Assembly (NCBI RefSeq): GCF_029624125.1
Contig: NZ_JARSBN010000002.1
Span: forward strand, 62,001 to 126,000
Direction: 5' to 3'
Length of the DNA stretch: 64,000 nt
Origin: Winogradskyella marincola
GTDB taxonomy: Bacteria; Bacteroidota; Bacteroidia; Flavobacteriales; Flavobacteriaceae
Of this stretch, positions 53,271 through 62,492 are shown in pieces. The notes below the pieces were generated by a model that saw only the letters and a program-made list of their open reading frames with translations, had not been told where the DNA came from and ran no database searches. Position numbers and translations under genes: made by a program. Position 1 is the stretch's first letter. The number at the start of each line of letters is the position of its first letter.

Positions 53271-54428
53271 CTACTCCAGCCACGATTTATAATAATCCTC
53301 ATCGGCAATTTTTAAGGCATCTTCTGTAACCTTTAACGGCTTAAAAGTATCTACCATAACGGCCAATTCATCTGTTTTTACTTTACCGATACTACGCTCC
53401 ATAGCACCTGGATGCGGACCATGTGGTATACCTGCTGGATGCAATGAAATATGACCTGCTGCAATATCATTCCTACTCATAAAATCGCCATCAACGTAGT
53501 ACAACACCTCATCACTATCTATATTACTGTGATTATATGGTGCTGGCACAGCCAATGGATGATAATCGTACAAACGTGGCACAAAACTACACACCACAAA
53601 AGCATCAGTTTCAAATGTTTGGTGTACTGGTGGTGGTTGATGCACACGACCTGTTATAGGTTCAAAATCATGTATAGAAAAAGCATAAGGGTAGTTATAA
53701 CCGTCGTATCCAATAACATCAAAAGGATGCGAAGCGTAAACCATTTCTATAATTTCGTCTTGCTTTTTTATTTTTATTAAAAAATCACCAGACTCATTAT
53801 AAGTTTCCAACTCTTGTGGCTGACGCAAATCGCGCTCACAAAATGGTGAGTGCTCTAACAACTGACCGAACCAGTTTCGATAACGTTTTGGTGTGTATAT
53901 TGGTCTGTAAGACTCTACTATAAATAGACGATTATCTTCGGTGTCAAAATCCATTTTGTAAATAACACCTCTTGGTACTAGTAAATAATCTCCGTATTTA
54001 AAATCTAAATTACCCAACATAGTACGCAACTTACCTGTGCCTTTGTGCACAAAAATAAGCTCATCCGCATCTGTGTTTTTATAAAAATAATCTCTTGTAG
54101 ATTCTTTTGGCGCAGCCAGTATGATGTTACAATCGCTATTAGTCAACACTATTTTTCTACTGTCTAAATAGTCGTTTTCTGGCTTTACTTTAAACCCATG
54201 CAAACGGTATGATTGCATGTTATTTGCTTTAGCAATTTTTGGGGCTACACTATATTGCTTTCTTATTTCTTTTACTTGCGTTGGTCTTTGCTCATGGTAA
54301 CTATTGGTTGACATACCATCAAAACCTATAGTACCAAATAACTGTTCGTAGTAAAAGCTGCCATCTGGTTTTTTAAACTGCGTGTGGCGCTTTGGTGGAA
54401 TTTTTCCTAATTTATGATAAAATGGCAT
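53271..54428 (-). CDS. hmgA: Homogentisate 1,2-dioxygenase
   Basis: A 385-residue cupin-fold iron dioxygenase that opens the ring of homogentisate to maleylacetoacetate. Motifs KYGDYLLVPRGVIYKMDF, VIGYDGYNYPYAFSIHDFEP and HPAGIPHGPHPGAMERSIG hold the expected His/Glu iron ligands. It belongs with hpd; the maleylacetoacetate isomerase and fumarylacetoacetase genes are not in the window. The 211-base gap upstream has a small inverted repeat (CGTTTA / TAAACG near 54463-54481) and no clear promoter. Confidence 0.94.
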   Translation of the reverse strand: MPFYHKLGKIPPKRHTQFKKPDGSFYYEQLFGTIGFDGMSTNSYHEQRPTQVKEIRKQYSVAPKIAKANNMQSYRLHGFKVKPENDYLDSRKIVLTNSDCNIILAAPKESTRDYFYKNTDADELIFVHKGTGKLRTMLGNLDFKYGDYLLVPRGVIYKMDFDTEDNRLFIVESYRPIYTPKRYRNWFGQLLEHSPFCERDLRQPQELETYNESGDFLIKIKKQDEIIEMVYASHPFDVIGYDGYNYPYAFSIHDFEPITGRVHQPPPVHQTFETDAFVVCSFVPRLYDYHPLAVPAPYNHSNIDSDEVLYYVDGDFMSRNDIAAGHISLHPAGIPHGPHPGAMERSIGKVKTDELAVMVDTFKPLKVTEDALKIADEDYYKSWLE

Positions 54429-54639
54429 TTTGTTTTCGTTTAATTGTTGATTTGTGTATTCGTTTAATTATCGTAAACGAACAACGTTTTAAAGGTACAA
54501 AAATTAAGAGATTTCTGGTTTAACAGAAAAAACAAAAAGGGCGTATTTATTCTGGATTCCTTTTGATAAGGAAATGTAAATGAAGTTTAAGATTTTCCCA
54601 GAATGGTGTCATTGTGATACAAAGTTTATAAAAATTAAT

Positions 54640-56898
54640 TTAAAACCAAAACCCTAGATTAAAAAACCAATAATCTTCTCCTGTTTCTGGTGAGTATGTG
54701 TACTTAGCTTCTAATGGACCAATAAAAGTTTCTAGAGAGTAACCCAATGCATAACCTGTATAGTCTGGTGACGAAAACCAGTTGCCTGTCTCAAACAACC
54801 CATTCTCAACATTAGCATAGTTTGCGGCTAAAATTATATGATGATTTTTTAGCCACTCATAATCTAATGTAAAACAAGATTTTACAAAACTATTACCAGC
54901 TATATCAAAGAAATCGTAACCGTAGAAACTGTAAAAATTATTTATAAAATTATCCGCATATCCACCTAGTGCAAAACCGAGTGTAGATATTGAATTATCC
55001 CCTAAAGTAAACCCTCCACTCGCTTCAGTCTTTAGAGCAACTTTTTTACTAAAACTAAAAGCATACCCTAAATCTGCCTTTGCTATAGAAAAAGGTTCAA
55101 AACCTGAAATAAAATCTGATGCATTGAGATACCAATGAAAATCACCACTGAAATAAGCTCCATTTTTAGGAAAAACAGGATGACTGTAACTATCATATTT
55201 TAACTTTCCGAATACACTAAAATAGTCAGTATTTTCAAACACAAAATCATCTTCCTGATTTTCTGACAATAGCGTTTCTGATGTTATTTTTAATCGCTTA
55301 TGTTCACCTCCTAAACGCAAAGAAAAGTCTTTTCTAAAGAGCGTCTGTAAATAGATTTGGTTTGTAAAATCCTGAAGTTTTGCATCAATTTTATTTAAAT
55401 TATCTAAGAGTGGCGAGTCTTCTTCTAATGCTAACTGAGGGTTTATATTTTTACCAAATTGATTGAAACGAGACTTTAAACCTATACTTATATAAAACCC
55501 TTTATCTATAAAATAATCAAGGTTAAATCTAGAGTTGTCTCCAAGTATAACATCTAATGAAGCTATATCATTATCAAAAAGCAACCGTTTTTTTGTAAGA
55601 TTTGCCAATATAGCACTCTTATACAATCCGTCATAATGGATGCCTAACTTTAAAAACGTTGAAGCTTCAGACTCTTGTATTTTTCCAAGAAGCCTATACT
55701 TATTTACACTATCTGTTGGCTCTAATTGATATCTAAACGTATCAAAATTATTAGTTGCAATGACATTATTTATTCGTTTTTTAAAATCGTCATAGCTCAA
55801 TGTTTCATTGCCTCTTAACTTTAATTTCCCTAAAAGATAGGATCTTGTATAACGCTCATTCCCGTTTATAGCTATAGACTCAATTTTAAGGCTATCTATA
55901 ATTTTTAAATAAGACCTTTCAACAGTACTTTTTTGTGATTTTTTAATATCATTAAGCGCGACTAAATGATCTAAAGCGGCTGCTTCTCCGTTAGCAATAA
56001 TATCTTCGCCTTCATCAAAAGAAAGCACCGAAAAATTAGCAATATCTGGTTTTATGTAAATATCCACCATTGGCGCCTTGTCTTTCATGGCGCTGATAGT
56101 TCTAAAATTATTAATCTGTAGTAATATTTCTGGCGCACTCTTTAAGCCGTCTCTATCTCTTAAATCATCTTGCACGTCAACACCTATAATAATATCCATG
56201 CCTTTTGCCCTTAACTCCTCAACAGGGAAATTATTAGTAACTCCACCATCTATTAAAATCTTATCTCCTATAACAACAGGTTGAAAAACAGAAGGCAAAG
56301 CACCACTTGCCGTAACAGCTTCTGCCAATCTGCCTTTATCTAAAATTAGAGACTCACCTGTTTCAATATTGGTAGCCACACAGAAAAACGGAATCGGCAG
56401 TTTTTCAAAATCTCTAACCTCATTAACGGGAAGCATTAACTGATACAATAAATTATATACATTTTGACCTCTTGACAAACCAGAAGGCAACTTAATTTTG
56501 AAATTATCAAAAGGCAGATTTACCGCATACTTTTCTTCACTTTCTCGCTCATAAAAAGATTTTGACTCTCTAGGAAACTCATCATTAATAAGCTCATCAA
56601 AATCTACAGTATTGAATAAATCTTCTAATTGCTGACCAGAATATCCTGAAGAATACAGAGAACCTATTATAGCACCCATACTTGTACCTGCTACATAGTC
56701 TATTTTTATACCTAAACTATCTATTACTTTTAGAGCACCAATATGAGCAAAGCCTTTAGCACCACCTCCACTTAGCACTAAACCTATCTTTGGTTTTTTA
56801 GCCTCCTGGGCATTTACTGTATTATTCCATAAAAACACATGAAGCAATAACAGTGCACTAAAAATTATTTTAATATGATATGTTAGGGAATTTTTCAA
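54640..56898 (-). CDS. Patatin-like phospholipase fused to an outer-membrane barrel
   Basis: I place the start at the TTG at 56898, one base after the uvrC stop: it gives MKNSLTYHIKIIFSALLLLH, a good signal peptide, and 752 residues. The longer frame from 56952 would overlap uvrC by 53 bases. The patatin domain (about 35-230) has the oxyanion loop LVLSGGGAKGFAHIGALK, the nucleophile VAGTSMGAIIGSL and the dyad Asp in KILIDGGVTNNFP. A POTRA-like link (about 330-400) and a 16-strand Omp85-type barrel (about 410-752, ending WFFNLGFWF) follow. Relatives such as P. aeruginosa PlpD use the barrel to secrete or hold the lipase. It probably shares an operon with uvrC. Confidence 0.9.
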   Translation of the reverse strand: MKNSLTYHIKIIFSALLLLHVFLWNNTVNAQEAKKPKIGLVLSGGGAKGFAHIGALKVIDSLGIKIDYVAGTSMGAIIGSLYSSGYSGQQLEDLFNTVDFDELINDEFPRESKSFYERESEEKYAVNLPFDNFKIKLPSGLSRGQNVYNLLYQLMLPVNEVRDFEKLPIPFFCVATNIETGESLILDKGRLAEAVTASGALPSVFQPVVIGDKILIDGGVTNNFPVEELRAKGMDIIIGVDVQDDLRDRDGLKSAPEILLQINNFRTISAMKDKAPMVDIYIKPDIANFSVLSFDEGEDIIANGEAAALDHLVALNDIKKSQKSTVERSYLKIIDSLKIESIAINGNERYTRSYLLGKLKLRGNETLSYDDFKKRINNVIATNNFDTFRYQLEPTDSVNKYRLLGKIQESEASTFLKLGIHYDGLYKSAILANLTKKRLLFDNDIASLDVILGDNSRFNLDYFIDKGFYISIGLKSRFNQFGKNINPQLALEEDSPLLDNLNKIDAKLQDFTNQIYLQTLFRKDFSLRLGGEHKRLKITSETLLSENQEDDFVFENTDYFSVFGKLKYDSYSHPVFPKNGAYFSGDFHWYLNASDFISGFEPFSIAKADLGYAFSFSKKVALKTEASGGFTLGDNSISTLGFALGGYADNFINNFYSFYGYDFFDIAGNSFVKSCFTLDYEWLKNHHIILAANYANVENGLFETGNWFSSPDYTGYALGYSLETFIGPLEAKYTYSPETGEDYWFFNLGFWF

Positions 56899-56899
56899 C

Positions 56900-58693
56900 T
56901 TATTCTTTATGATAATAATTATACACTTTACTTGCTCTAGACACACCAACAACTGCCTCTAACTCATCTAACTTAGCATTGGCAATTCTCTTAACGGTTT
57001 TAAATTGCTTCATTAAATCGATAATGGTTTGCTCACCAACACCTGTAATATTTTCGAGCTCGGTTTTTAAAGCTCCTTTACTTCTTCTATTCCTATGATG
57101 TTCTATCCCAAAACGATGTGCTTCGTTACGTAATTGCTGTATTATTTTTAGTGTTTCGCTTTTTTTATCTAAATATAAGGGAATTGGATCATCCGGATAG
57201 AATAATTCTTCTAAACGTTTTGCAATTCCTATTATAGCTATCTTTCCTCTCAAGCCTAAAATATCCAAACTTTTTAAGGCTGATGACAACTGTCCTTTAC
57301 CTCCATCTATAATAATTAGCTGTGGCAATGGCTCATCTTCGTCTAGCAAACGTTTGTAACGTCTATATACCACCTCTTCCATTGATGCAAAATCATCTGG
57401 ACCTTCAACCGTTTTTATATTAAAGTGACGATAATCTTTTTTGCTTGGTTTTCCGTTTTTGAAAACCACACATGCTGCTACCGGATTTGTTCCTTGGATA
57501 TTTGAGTTGTCAAAACATTCAATATGTCTTGGTTCTTCAGATAAACGTAAATCGGCTTTCATTTGTGCCATTATTCTATTAGCATGACGGTCTGGATCTA
57601 CTATTTTTATTTGCTTTAGTTTATCCATTCTGTAATACTTTGCATTACGCTCTGATAAATCTACAAGACCCTTTTTATCACCTAGCTTTGGTATAGACAC
57701 TTTTATATCTTCACCTAAATCTACTTTAAAAGGCACAAATATTTCTTTAGAATTAGAATTGAAACGCTGTCTTATTTCAGTTATAGCAATTTCTAACAAC
57801 TCTTTATCAGATTCCTGTAATTTCTTCTTCAGCTCTAATGTGTGAGACCTTATGATAGAGCCATAACTTAATTGTAAAAAATTGATATAAGCATACGTCT
57901 CATCACTTACAATTGAAAATACATCGACATTGCTAATTTTTGGATTAACGATTGTAGATTTTGCCTGGTAGTTTTCTAAAATCTCTAGTTTCTCTTTTAT
58001 TTTCTGAGCATCTTCAAACTGCATCACCTCAGCATATTGTCGCATTTGCACTCTAAACTGCTGTAAGGAATCTTTAAAGTTTCCTTTCAAAATTTCGCGT
58101 ATAGCCACAATATTTGCATGGTATTCTTCTTCGGTCTCATAACCTTCACAAGCACCTTTACAATTTCCTAAGTGATACTCTAAACAAACTTTATATTTAC
58201 CAGCTTCAATTTTTACTTCCGACAAATCATAATTACATGTTCTTAATTGGTATAACCCTTTAATTAAGCCAAGTAGGGTTTTTACGGTTTTCATACTAGT
58301 GTATGGTCCAAAATATTCAGATCCATCCTTAATAACACGTCGAGTTGGAAAAACTCTGGGAAACCGTTCATTTTTTACACAAATCCAAGGGTAAGACTTA
58401 TCATCCTTAAGCATTACATTATACTTAGGCTGATACTTTTTTATAAGATTATTTTCTAGCAGCAAAGCATCGTTTTCTGTCTCCACAACGATATGCTTTA
58501 CAGACGCAATATTTTTTACCAAAACACGCGTTTTACCATAGTCGTGATGTTTTGTAAAATAACTACTTACACGCTTCTTTAAATCCTTTGCCTTACCTAC
58601 GTAAATCAACTTTTCGTCTACATCAAAATACTGGTAAACACCAGGTTGATGAGGTAAGGTTTTTATTTGTATTTCTAAGCTGGTTTTTGGCAT
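56900..58693 (-). CDS. uvrC: Excinuclease ABC subunit C
   Basis: A 597-residue nuclease subunit that cuts on both sides of a DNA lesion marked by UvrAB. GIY-YIG domain (about 12-95; PGVYQYFDVDEKLIYVGKAK), UvrBC-binding motif (about 205-240), RNase H-like nuclease domain with aspartates (IECFDNSNIQGTNPVAACVV, LIIIDGGKGQLSSAL) and C-terminal helix-hairpin-helix pair (ENITGVGEQTIIDLMKQFKT). A -7 box TACCTTTG (58699-58706, minus strand) ends only 5 bases before the ATG, so the mRNA may be nearly leaderless. Confidence 0.97.
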   Translation of the reverse strand: MPKTSLEIQIKTLPHQPGVYQYFDVDEKLIYVGKAKDLKKRVSSYFTKHHDYGKTRVLVKNIASVKHIVVETENDALLLENNLIKKYQPKYNVMLKDDKSYPWICVKNERFPRVFPTRRVIKDGSEYFGPYTSMKTVKTLLGLIKGLYQLRTCNYDLSEVKIEAGKYKVCLEYHLGNCKGACEGYETEEEYHANIVAIREILKGNFKDSLQQFRVQMRQYAEVMQFEDAQKIKEKLEILENYQAKSTIVNPKISNVDVFSIVSDETYAYINFLQLSYGSIIRSHTLELKKKLQESDKELLEIAITEIRQRFNSNSKEIFVPFKVDLGEDIKVSIPKLGDKKGLVDLSERNAKYYRMDKLKQIKIVDPDRHANRIMAQMKADLRLSEEPRHIECFDNSNIQGTNPVAACVVFKNGKPSKKDYRHFNIKTVEGPDDFASMEEVVYRRYKRLLDEDEPLPQLIIIDGGKGQLSSALKSLDILGLRGKIAIIGIAKRLEELFYPDDPIPLYLDKKSETLKIIQQLRNEAHRFGIEHHRNRRSKGALKTELENITGVGEQTIIDLMKQFKTVKRIANAKLDELEAVVGVSRASKVYNYYHKE

Positions 58694-58785
58694 TATATCA
58701 AAGGTAACAATAAGATATTTTTTTTATGTTTTTTGAATAAACTTTATAACTATCTTGTGCCACTTTTTTAAAAACTAATATAACT

Positions 58786-59205
58786 ATGAAAAAGGTTTTG
58801 GGACGAGTTGATAAAATTGACTTCCCGCAATTACATCTTAATGAAATTGATGTAAAAATAGACACAGGTGCTTACACTTCTGCTATACATTGCTCAAAAA
58901 TAAGAGAAGAAGACGGCAAGCTTTATTGCACCTTTAAAAGCAAAGGACATCCTAACTTTAATGGTAAAGAAGTTACTTTTAACGAGTTTACATTTACAGA
59001 TGTAAAAAGTAGTAATGGTCATAAAGAAAACAGGTACAAAATAAAAACAACTGCTATATTCTTTGGAAAAACTTATAAGATTAACTTAACTTTAAGCACT
59101 AGAGACGACATGAAATTTCCGGTCTTAATTGGCCGTCAATTTTTAAAACAAAAATTCTTAGTCGATGTTGACTTAGAAAACCAATCGTTTAAAAAACACA
59201 ACTAA
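58786..59205 (+). CDS. RimB-like retropepsin-fold protease (PF05618)
   Basis: A 139-residue cytosolic protein of the family often named ATP-dependent zinc protease. The single aspartic-protease motif [14 protein letters not shown] (about 25-38) and the second-strand motif [12 protein letters not shown] (about 110-121) show a retropepsin fold that would act as a dimer. In other bacteria RimB sits next to RimK and is reported to cut off the glutamate tail that RimK adds to ribosomal protein S6. Here it overlaps rimK by one base (TAATG). It is shorter than many relatives and has no signal peptide. Confidence 0.87.
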   Translation: MKKVLGRVDKIDFPQLHLNEIDVKIDTGAYTSAIHCSKIREEDGKLYCTFKSKGHPNFNGKEVTFNEFTFTDVKSSNGHKENRYKIKTTAIFFGKTYKINLTLSTRDDMKFPVLIGRQFLKQKFLVDVDLENQSFKKHN

Positions 59206-60080
59206 TGAACATTGTCATTCTATCGCGTAATTCGCAATTATACTCTACACGCCGACTTATTGAAGAAGGTGAAAACAGAGGCCATGATGTCGAAGTTATA
59301 GATCCGCTTAAGTGCGATATTATAATAGAACAAGAAAAACCAACCATATACTACAAAGATCGTTACTTAGATTATGTAGATGCTGTAATACCTCGTATTG
59401 GTGCTTCGGTAACTTTTTATGGCTGTGCTGTGGTAAGACAGTTTGAAATGATGAATGTCTTTACAACCGTAACTTCAGACTCTATTATAAGAAGTAGAGA
59501 TAAGCTACGTAGCTTTCAGCGCCTATCTAAAGCTGGTGTTGGTATGCCTAAAACGGTTTTTACAAACTACTCTCGCGATGTTGAAGAAGTTTTAGACCAT
59601 GTTGGCGGACCTCCTGTAATTATAAAGTTATTAGAAGGTACACAAGGTCTTGGCGTCGTTTTAGCAGAGTCTAAAAATGCTGCAGAGTCTGTATTAGAAG
59701 CTTTTAACGGACTACAAGCAAGAGCTTTAGTACAAGAGTTTATTGCAGAAGCTAAAGGTGCCGACTTAAGAGCTCTAATTGTTGATGGGCAAGTTGTTGG
59801 CGCGATGAAAAGACAAGGTAAAGAAGGCGAGTTTCGCTCTAACTTACACAGAGGAGGCAGTGCCAATCTTATAAAACTCTCTGATGATGAATTAAAACTA
59901 GCCATAAAAGCAGCTAGAGCATTAAAGCTTCCTGTATGTGGAGTAGATATGCTACAATCTGCCAGAGGTCCTTTAATAATGGAAGTTAATTCTACACCAG
60001 GACTAGAAGGTATTGAAGGTGCTACACAAAAAAACATAGCAAGAGCTATTATTACTTATATTGAAAGAAATAGAAAGTAA
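59205..60080 (+). CDS. rimK: RimK-type ATP-grasp ligase (ribosomal S6 glutamylase)
   Basis: A 291-residue ATP-grasp enzyme that adds glutamates to the C-terminus of ribosomal protein S6. RimK N-terminal domain (1-95; [20 protein letters not shown]), ATP-grasp (about 100-287): [19 protein letters not shown] (phosphate loop), [20 protein letters not shown] and [17 protein letters not shown] (magnesium ligands). The DHMLN-like motifs and length match E. coli RimK (300). It lies between the RimB-like protease and the AstE/AspA-type enzyme. Confidence 0.93.
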   Translation: MNIVILSRNSQLYSTRRLIEEGENRGHDVEVIDPLKCDIIIEQEKPTIYYKDRYLDYVDAVIPRIGASVTFYGCAVVRQFEMMNVFTTVTSDSIIRSRDKLRSFQRLSKAGVGMPKTVFTNYSRDVEEVLDHVGGPPVIIKLLEGTQGLGVVLAESKNAAESVLEAFNGLQARALVQEFIAEAKGADLRALIVDGQVVGAMKRQGKEGEFRSNLHRGGSANLIKLSDDELKLAIKAARALKLPVCGVDMLQSARGPLIMEVNSTPGLEGIEGATQKNIARAIITYIERNRK

Positions 60081-60121
60081 AAAAAATAACTAACAAGATT
60101 CTCTTTTTACGGGAAGTATAT

Positions 60122-61090
60122 ATGAGCGAAAAAGAAGTACTAAATATCTTAGGAAAAAAAGTAGCTTTAGGCGAAAGTGCTAAAGTAAGTTTTAGCGTTG
60201 CCAAACTTCACACACAAAATACCATTGAAGTCCCTGTTATTATTGAGCGATCTAAAAAACCTGGACCTATAGTATTAATTACTGCTGGTATCCATGGAGA
60301 TGAAGTTAATGGAGTTGAAATTGTGCGTCAAATAATTTCAAAAGGCATTAACAAACCAAAAAAGGGAACAATTATATGTATTCCTGTAATTAATGTTTTT
60401 GGGTTTATACACATGGATAGAGAATTTCCTGATGGCAGAGACCTTAACCGCGTCTTTCCGGGAGGAAAAAGCGGCTCGCTAGCAAGTAGAGTTGCTCATA
60501 AATTAATGACCGAAATAGTGCCTCATGCAGATTTAATATTAGATTTTCATACAGGTGGAGCAGATCGTTTTAACGCAGCTCAAATTAGAATTATTAAAAA
60601 CGATGTGGTCTTAGACGAGCTTGCTCAGATTTTTGGCGCTCCAATAATCTACTATACCAAAAACTTAAACAAATCCTTTAGAAACACGTGTTATAAACTT
60701 GGCATACCAATGCTTTTATTTGAAGGTGGCAAATCCTTCCATATAGATAATAACGTTACCAATACTGGTGTTAATGGTACTAAAAGAATTTTGAACCACC
60801 TAGGCATGCTTAATAGAAACTTTAAAGTTTCTAAGCCTAAAAAAAGCTGTATAAAAATATTAGACAGCAAGTGGATTAGAGCCAACCACTCTGGCATGTT
60901 TAAGGCCTCTGTAGATGTTAACACATTTGTAAAAAAAGGAGATGTTTTGGGGCACATTACAGATCCTTATGGTAGTTTTAATCATTTTGTAAAGGCACCT
61001 AACAACGGTTACATTTTTAACGTTAATGAATCTCCAATAATTTATCAAGGAGATGCTATTTTTCATATTTCTACAAAGCTTCAACAATGA
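60122..61090 (+). CDS. Succinylglutamate desuccinylase/aspartoacylase family enzyme
   Basis: A 322-residue zinc hydrolase of the M14 carboxypeptidase fold (AstE/AspA group). Zinc ligands: His and Glu in TAGIHGDEVNGVEIVRQ and the DFHTGG motif (about 140); FPDGRDLNRVFPGG binds the substrate carboxylate. Relatives remove acyl groups from amino acids or act as carboxypeptidases. Since it follows rimK by 41 bases, it might trim glutamates, but this is inference. A C-terminal biotinyl-lipoyl-like half (about 240-322; VDVNTFVKKGDVLGHITD) is typical of this subgroup. Confidence 0.88.
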   Translation: MSEKEVLNILGKKVALGESAKVSFSVAKLHTQNTIEVPVIIERSKKPGPIVLITAGIHGDEVNGVEIVRQIISKGINKPKKGTIICIPVINVFGFIHMDREFPDGRDLNRVFPGGKSGSLASRVAHKLMTEIVPHADLILDFHTGGADRFNAAQIRIIKNDVVLDELAQIFGAPIIYYTKNLNKSFRNTCYKLGIPMLLFEGGKSFHIDNNVTNTGVNGTKRILNHLGMLNRNFKVSKPKKSCIKILDSKWIRANHSGMFKASVDVNTFVKKGDVLGHITDPYGSFNHFVKAPNNGYIFNVNESPIIYQGDAIFHISTKLQQ

Positions 61091-61650
61091 CGAAATCTGA
61101 GGTACGCAAACAATATAAAGCTTTACGAAAATCACTTAGCTTAGATCAAATTGACGACTTCAGTCTTGCCATTGCAAACCGATTACTACAACTTGATATT
61201 TGGAACAAATCCTTCTATCATATTTTTTTATGTATTGAAGAACAAAAAGAAGTAAACACAGAATACATCTTAAATATTCTAGCAGGAAAAGATAAAAACA
61301 TAGTAATTTCTAAAAGTAATTTTGAAGATGCTTCTATGACGCATTTTCTTTTAACAGACAATACTACTATTAGAAAAAACGACTACAACATTCCTGAACC
61401 TGTAGATGGTATAGAAATAAACTCAACTCAAATAGACGTTGTTTTTGTACCCCTTTTAGCTTTTGACAACACCGGAAACCGAATAGGCTATGGCAAAGGA
61501 TTTTATGATCGGTTCTTAGCAAATTGCAAACCCGAAACCATAAAAATTGGTTTATCTTTTTTTGAGGTTGAAGCGGAAACCTTTGAAGCTTCCGTAAATG
61601 ATATTAAACTAGACTATTGTGTAACTCCTGATCGCGTGGTTCAGTTTTAG
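61087..61650 (+). CDS. 5-formyltetrahydrofolate cyclo-ligase
   Basis: A 187-residue enzyme (MTHFS) that turns 5-formyl-THF into 5,10-methenyl-THF with ATP. The N-terminal KSEVRKQYKALRKSLS and the nucleotide site NRIGYGKGFYDRFLANC are the family marks. The start overlaps the previous stop by 4 bases (ATGA). Its 3' end overlaps lspA, convergent, by 47 bases, so the last 15 codons of each gene are antisense to one another. Confidence 0.93.
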   Translation: MTKSEVRKQYKALRKSLSLDQIDDFSLAIANRLLQLDIWNKSFYHIFLCIEEQKEVNTEYILNILAGKDKNIVISKSNFEDASMTHFLLTDNTTIRKNDYNIPEPVDGIEINSTQIDVVFVPLLAFDNTGNRIGYGKGFYDRFLANCKPETIKIGLSFFEVEAETFEASVNDIKLDYCVTPDRVVQF

Positions 61651-62275
61651 AAATAGACTCTTCCTTAAAAGCTTTCTTATTAAACACAATCAAAATACCA
61701 ATTCCTGTACTTATGGCAACATCTGCCACATTAAAAACAGGATCAAAAAAAGAAAATGCTTTCCCTCCTACTAAAGGTAACCAGTTTGGTAATTGGCCAC
61801 TCCAAATCGGGAAATGAAGCATGTCTACAACATTACCATAAAACACATCTGTATAACCTCCTTCTTTTGGCAAAAAAGTAGCAACCTGCATATGACTATC
61901 GCTAAACAAAACTCCGTAAAAAACAGAATCTAATATATTACCTAAAGCACCAGCAAATATTATAGAAATAGCAAATATTAATGTTTTAGATTTTTTCTTT
62001 TTGGTAACATCTACCAACCAAAAACCAATACCTGTAACAGCTACAATTCTAAAAAGCGTAAGAATAAGCTTTGCTGACTTATCTGAAATAAAGGTAAAAA
62101 AATCACTCAGTTTAGTTCCCCAAGCCATTCCATCATTTTCTATAAAATCAATTTTAAACCATGAAAACACAGTAACGCCATCATTTAGGGCAAAATGTGT
62201 TTTGATATAAATTTTACTGATTTGATCAACCAATAAAATAAGAATAATAATTATTGAGGCTTTTTTTAATGACAT
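61604..62275 (-). CDS. lspA: Lipoprotein signal peptidase (signal peptidase II)
   Basis: I use the ATG at 62275 (MSLKKASIIIILILLVDQ), 223 residues; the frame from 62317 runs through a REP-like repeat. Inner-membrane aspartyl protease that cuts prolipoproteins before the lipid-bearing Cys. Four hydrophobic helices are visible; the catalytic aspartates lie in FYGNVVDMLHFPIW and DPVFNVADVAIS, with GALGNILDSVFYG between. It is longer than E. coli LspA (164) through a large loop and a C-terminal tail (ESISKTEPRDQELHN). It serves the many lipoproteins in this window. It follows ileS and the DksA-like gene, with a repeat-filled gap. Confidence 0.95.
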   Translation of the reverse strand: MSLKKASIIIILILLVDQISKIYIKTHFALNDGVTVFSWFKIDFIENDGMAWGTKLSDFFTFISDKSAKLILTLFRIVAVTGIGFWLVDVTKKKKSKTLIFAISIIFAGALGNILDSVFYGVLFSDSHMQVATFLPKEGGYTDVFYGNVVDMLHFPIWSGQLPNWLPLVGGKAFSFFDPVFNVADVAISTGIGILIVFNKKAFKEESISKTEPRDQELHNSLV

Positions 62276-62281
62276 ACTATA

Positions 62282-62301
62282 TTCCTGCGAAGGCAGAAAT
62301 C
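62282..62301. repeat. REP-like palindrome, degenerate copy
   Basis: TTCCTGC-GAAG-GCAGAAATCT: same left arm as the copy at 2069, with one change in the loop and two bases swapped in the right arm. It lies just upstream of lspA. Confidence 0.6.
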
Positions 62302-62404
62302 TCTTAATATTAAACAATAAAGCAAAAGTAATGGTTTATTCTTGTCTTGCAACTGAATAAGAACATTGATGTTCTTAAGCTAAACACAATAGAAATAAAA
62401 CAAA

Positions 62405-62437
62405 AGACCTCACAGGTTTTAAAAACCTGTGAGGTCT
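62405..62437. repeat. 33-base palindrome, CCTCACAGG/CCTGTGAGG
   Basis: AGACCTCACAGGTTTT, A, AAAACCTGTGAGGTCT: 16-bp perfect arms around one base. It sits in the 217-base gap between dksA-like and lspA and could end transcription between them. The core looks like a short palindrome I recall as common in Flavobacteriia; not checked. Confidence 0.8.
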
Positions 62438-62470
62438 GTATATGAATTTATTTATAAGCATACTTTTAGA

Positions 62471-62488
62471 TTCCTGCTTTCGCAGGAA
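62471..62488. repeat. REP-like palindrome, inverted copy
   Basis: TTCCTGC-TTTC-GCAGGAA is the reverse complement of the copy at 2069 (loop GAAA on the minus strand), with the same AATCT neighbour. It ends 4 bases before the DksA-like stop. Confidence 0.7.
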
Positions 62489-62492
62489 TTTG

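Noticed and set aside
59567..60037. Long minus-strand reading frame (156 codons) inside rimK
   Set aside because: It is antisense to a well-supported gene, and its translation is a Ser/Pro-rich shadow with no family features.
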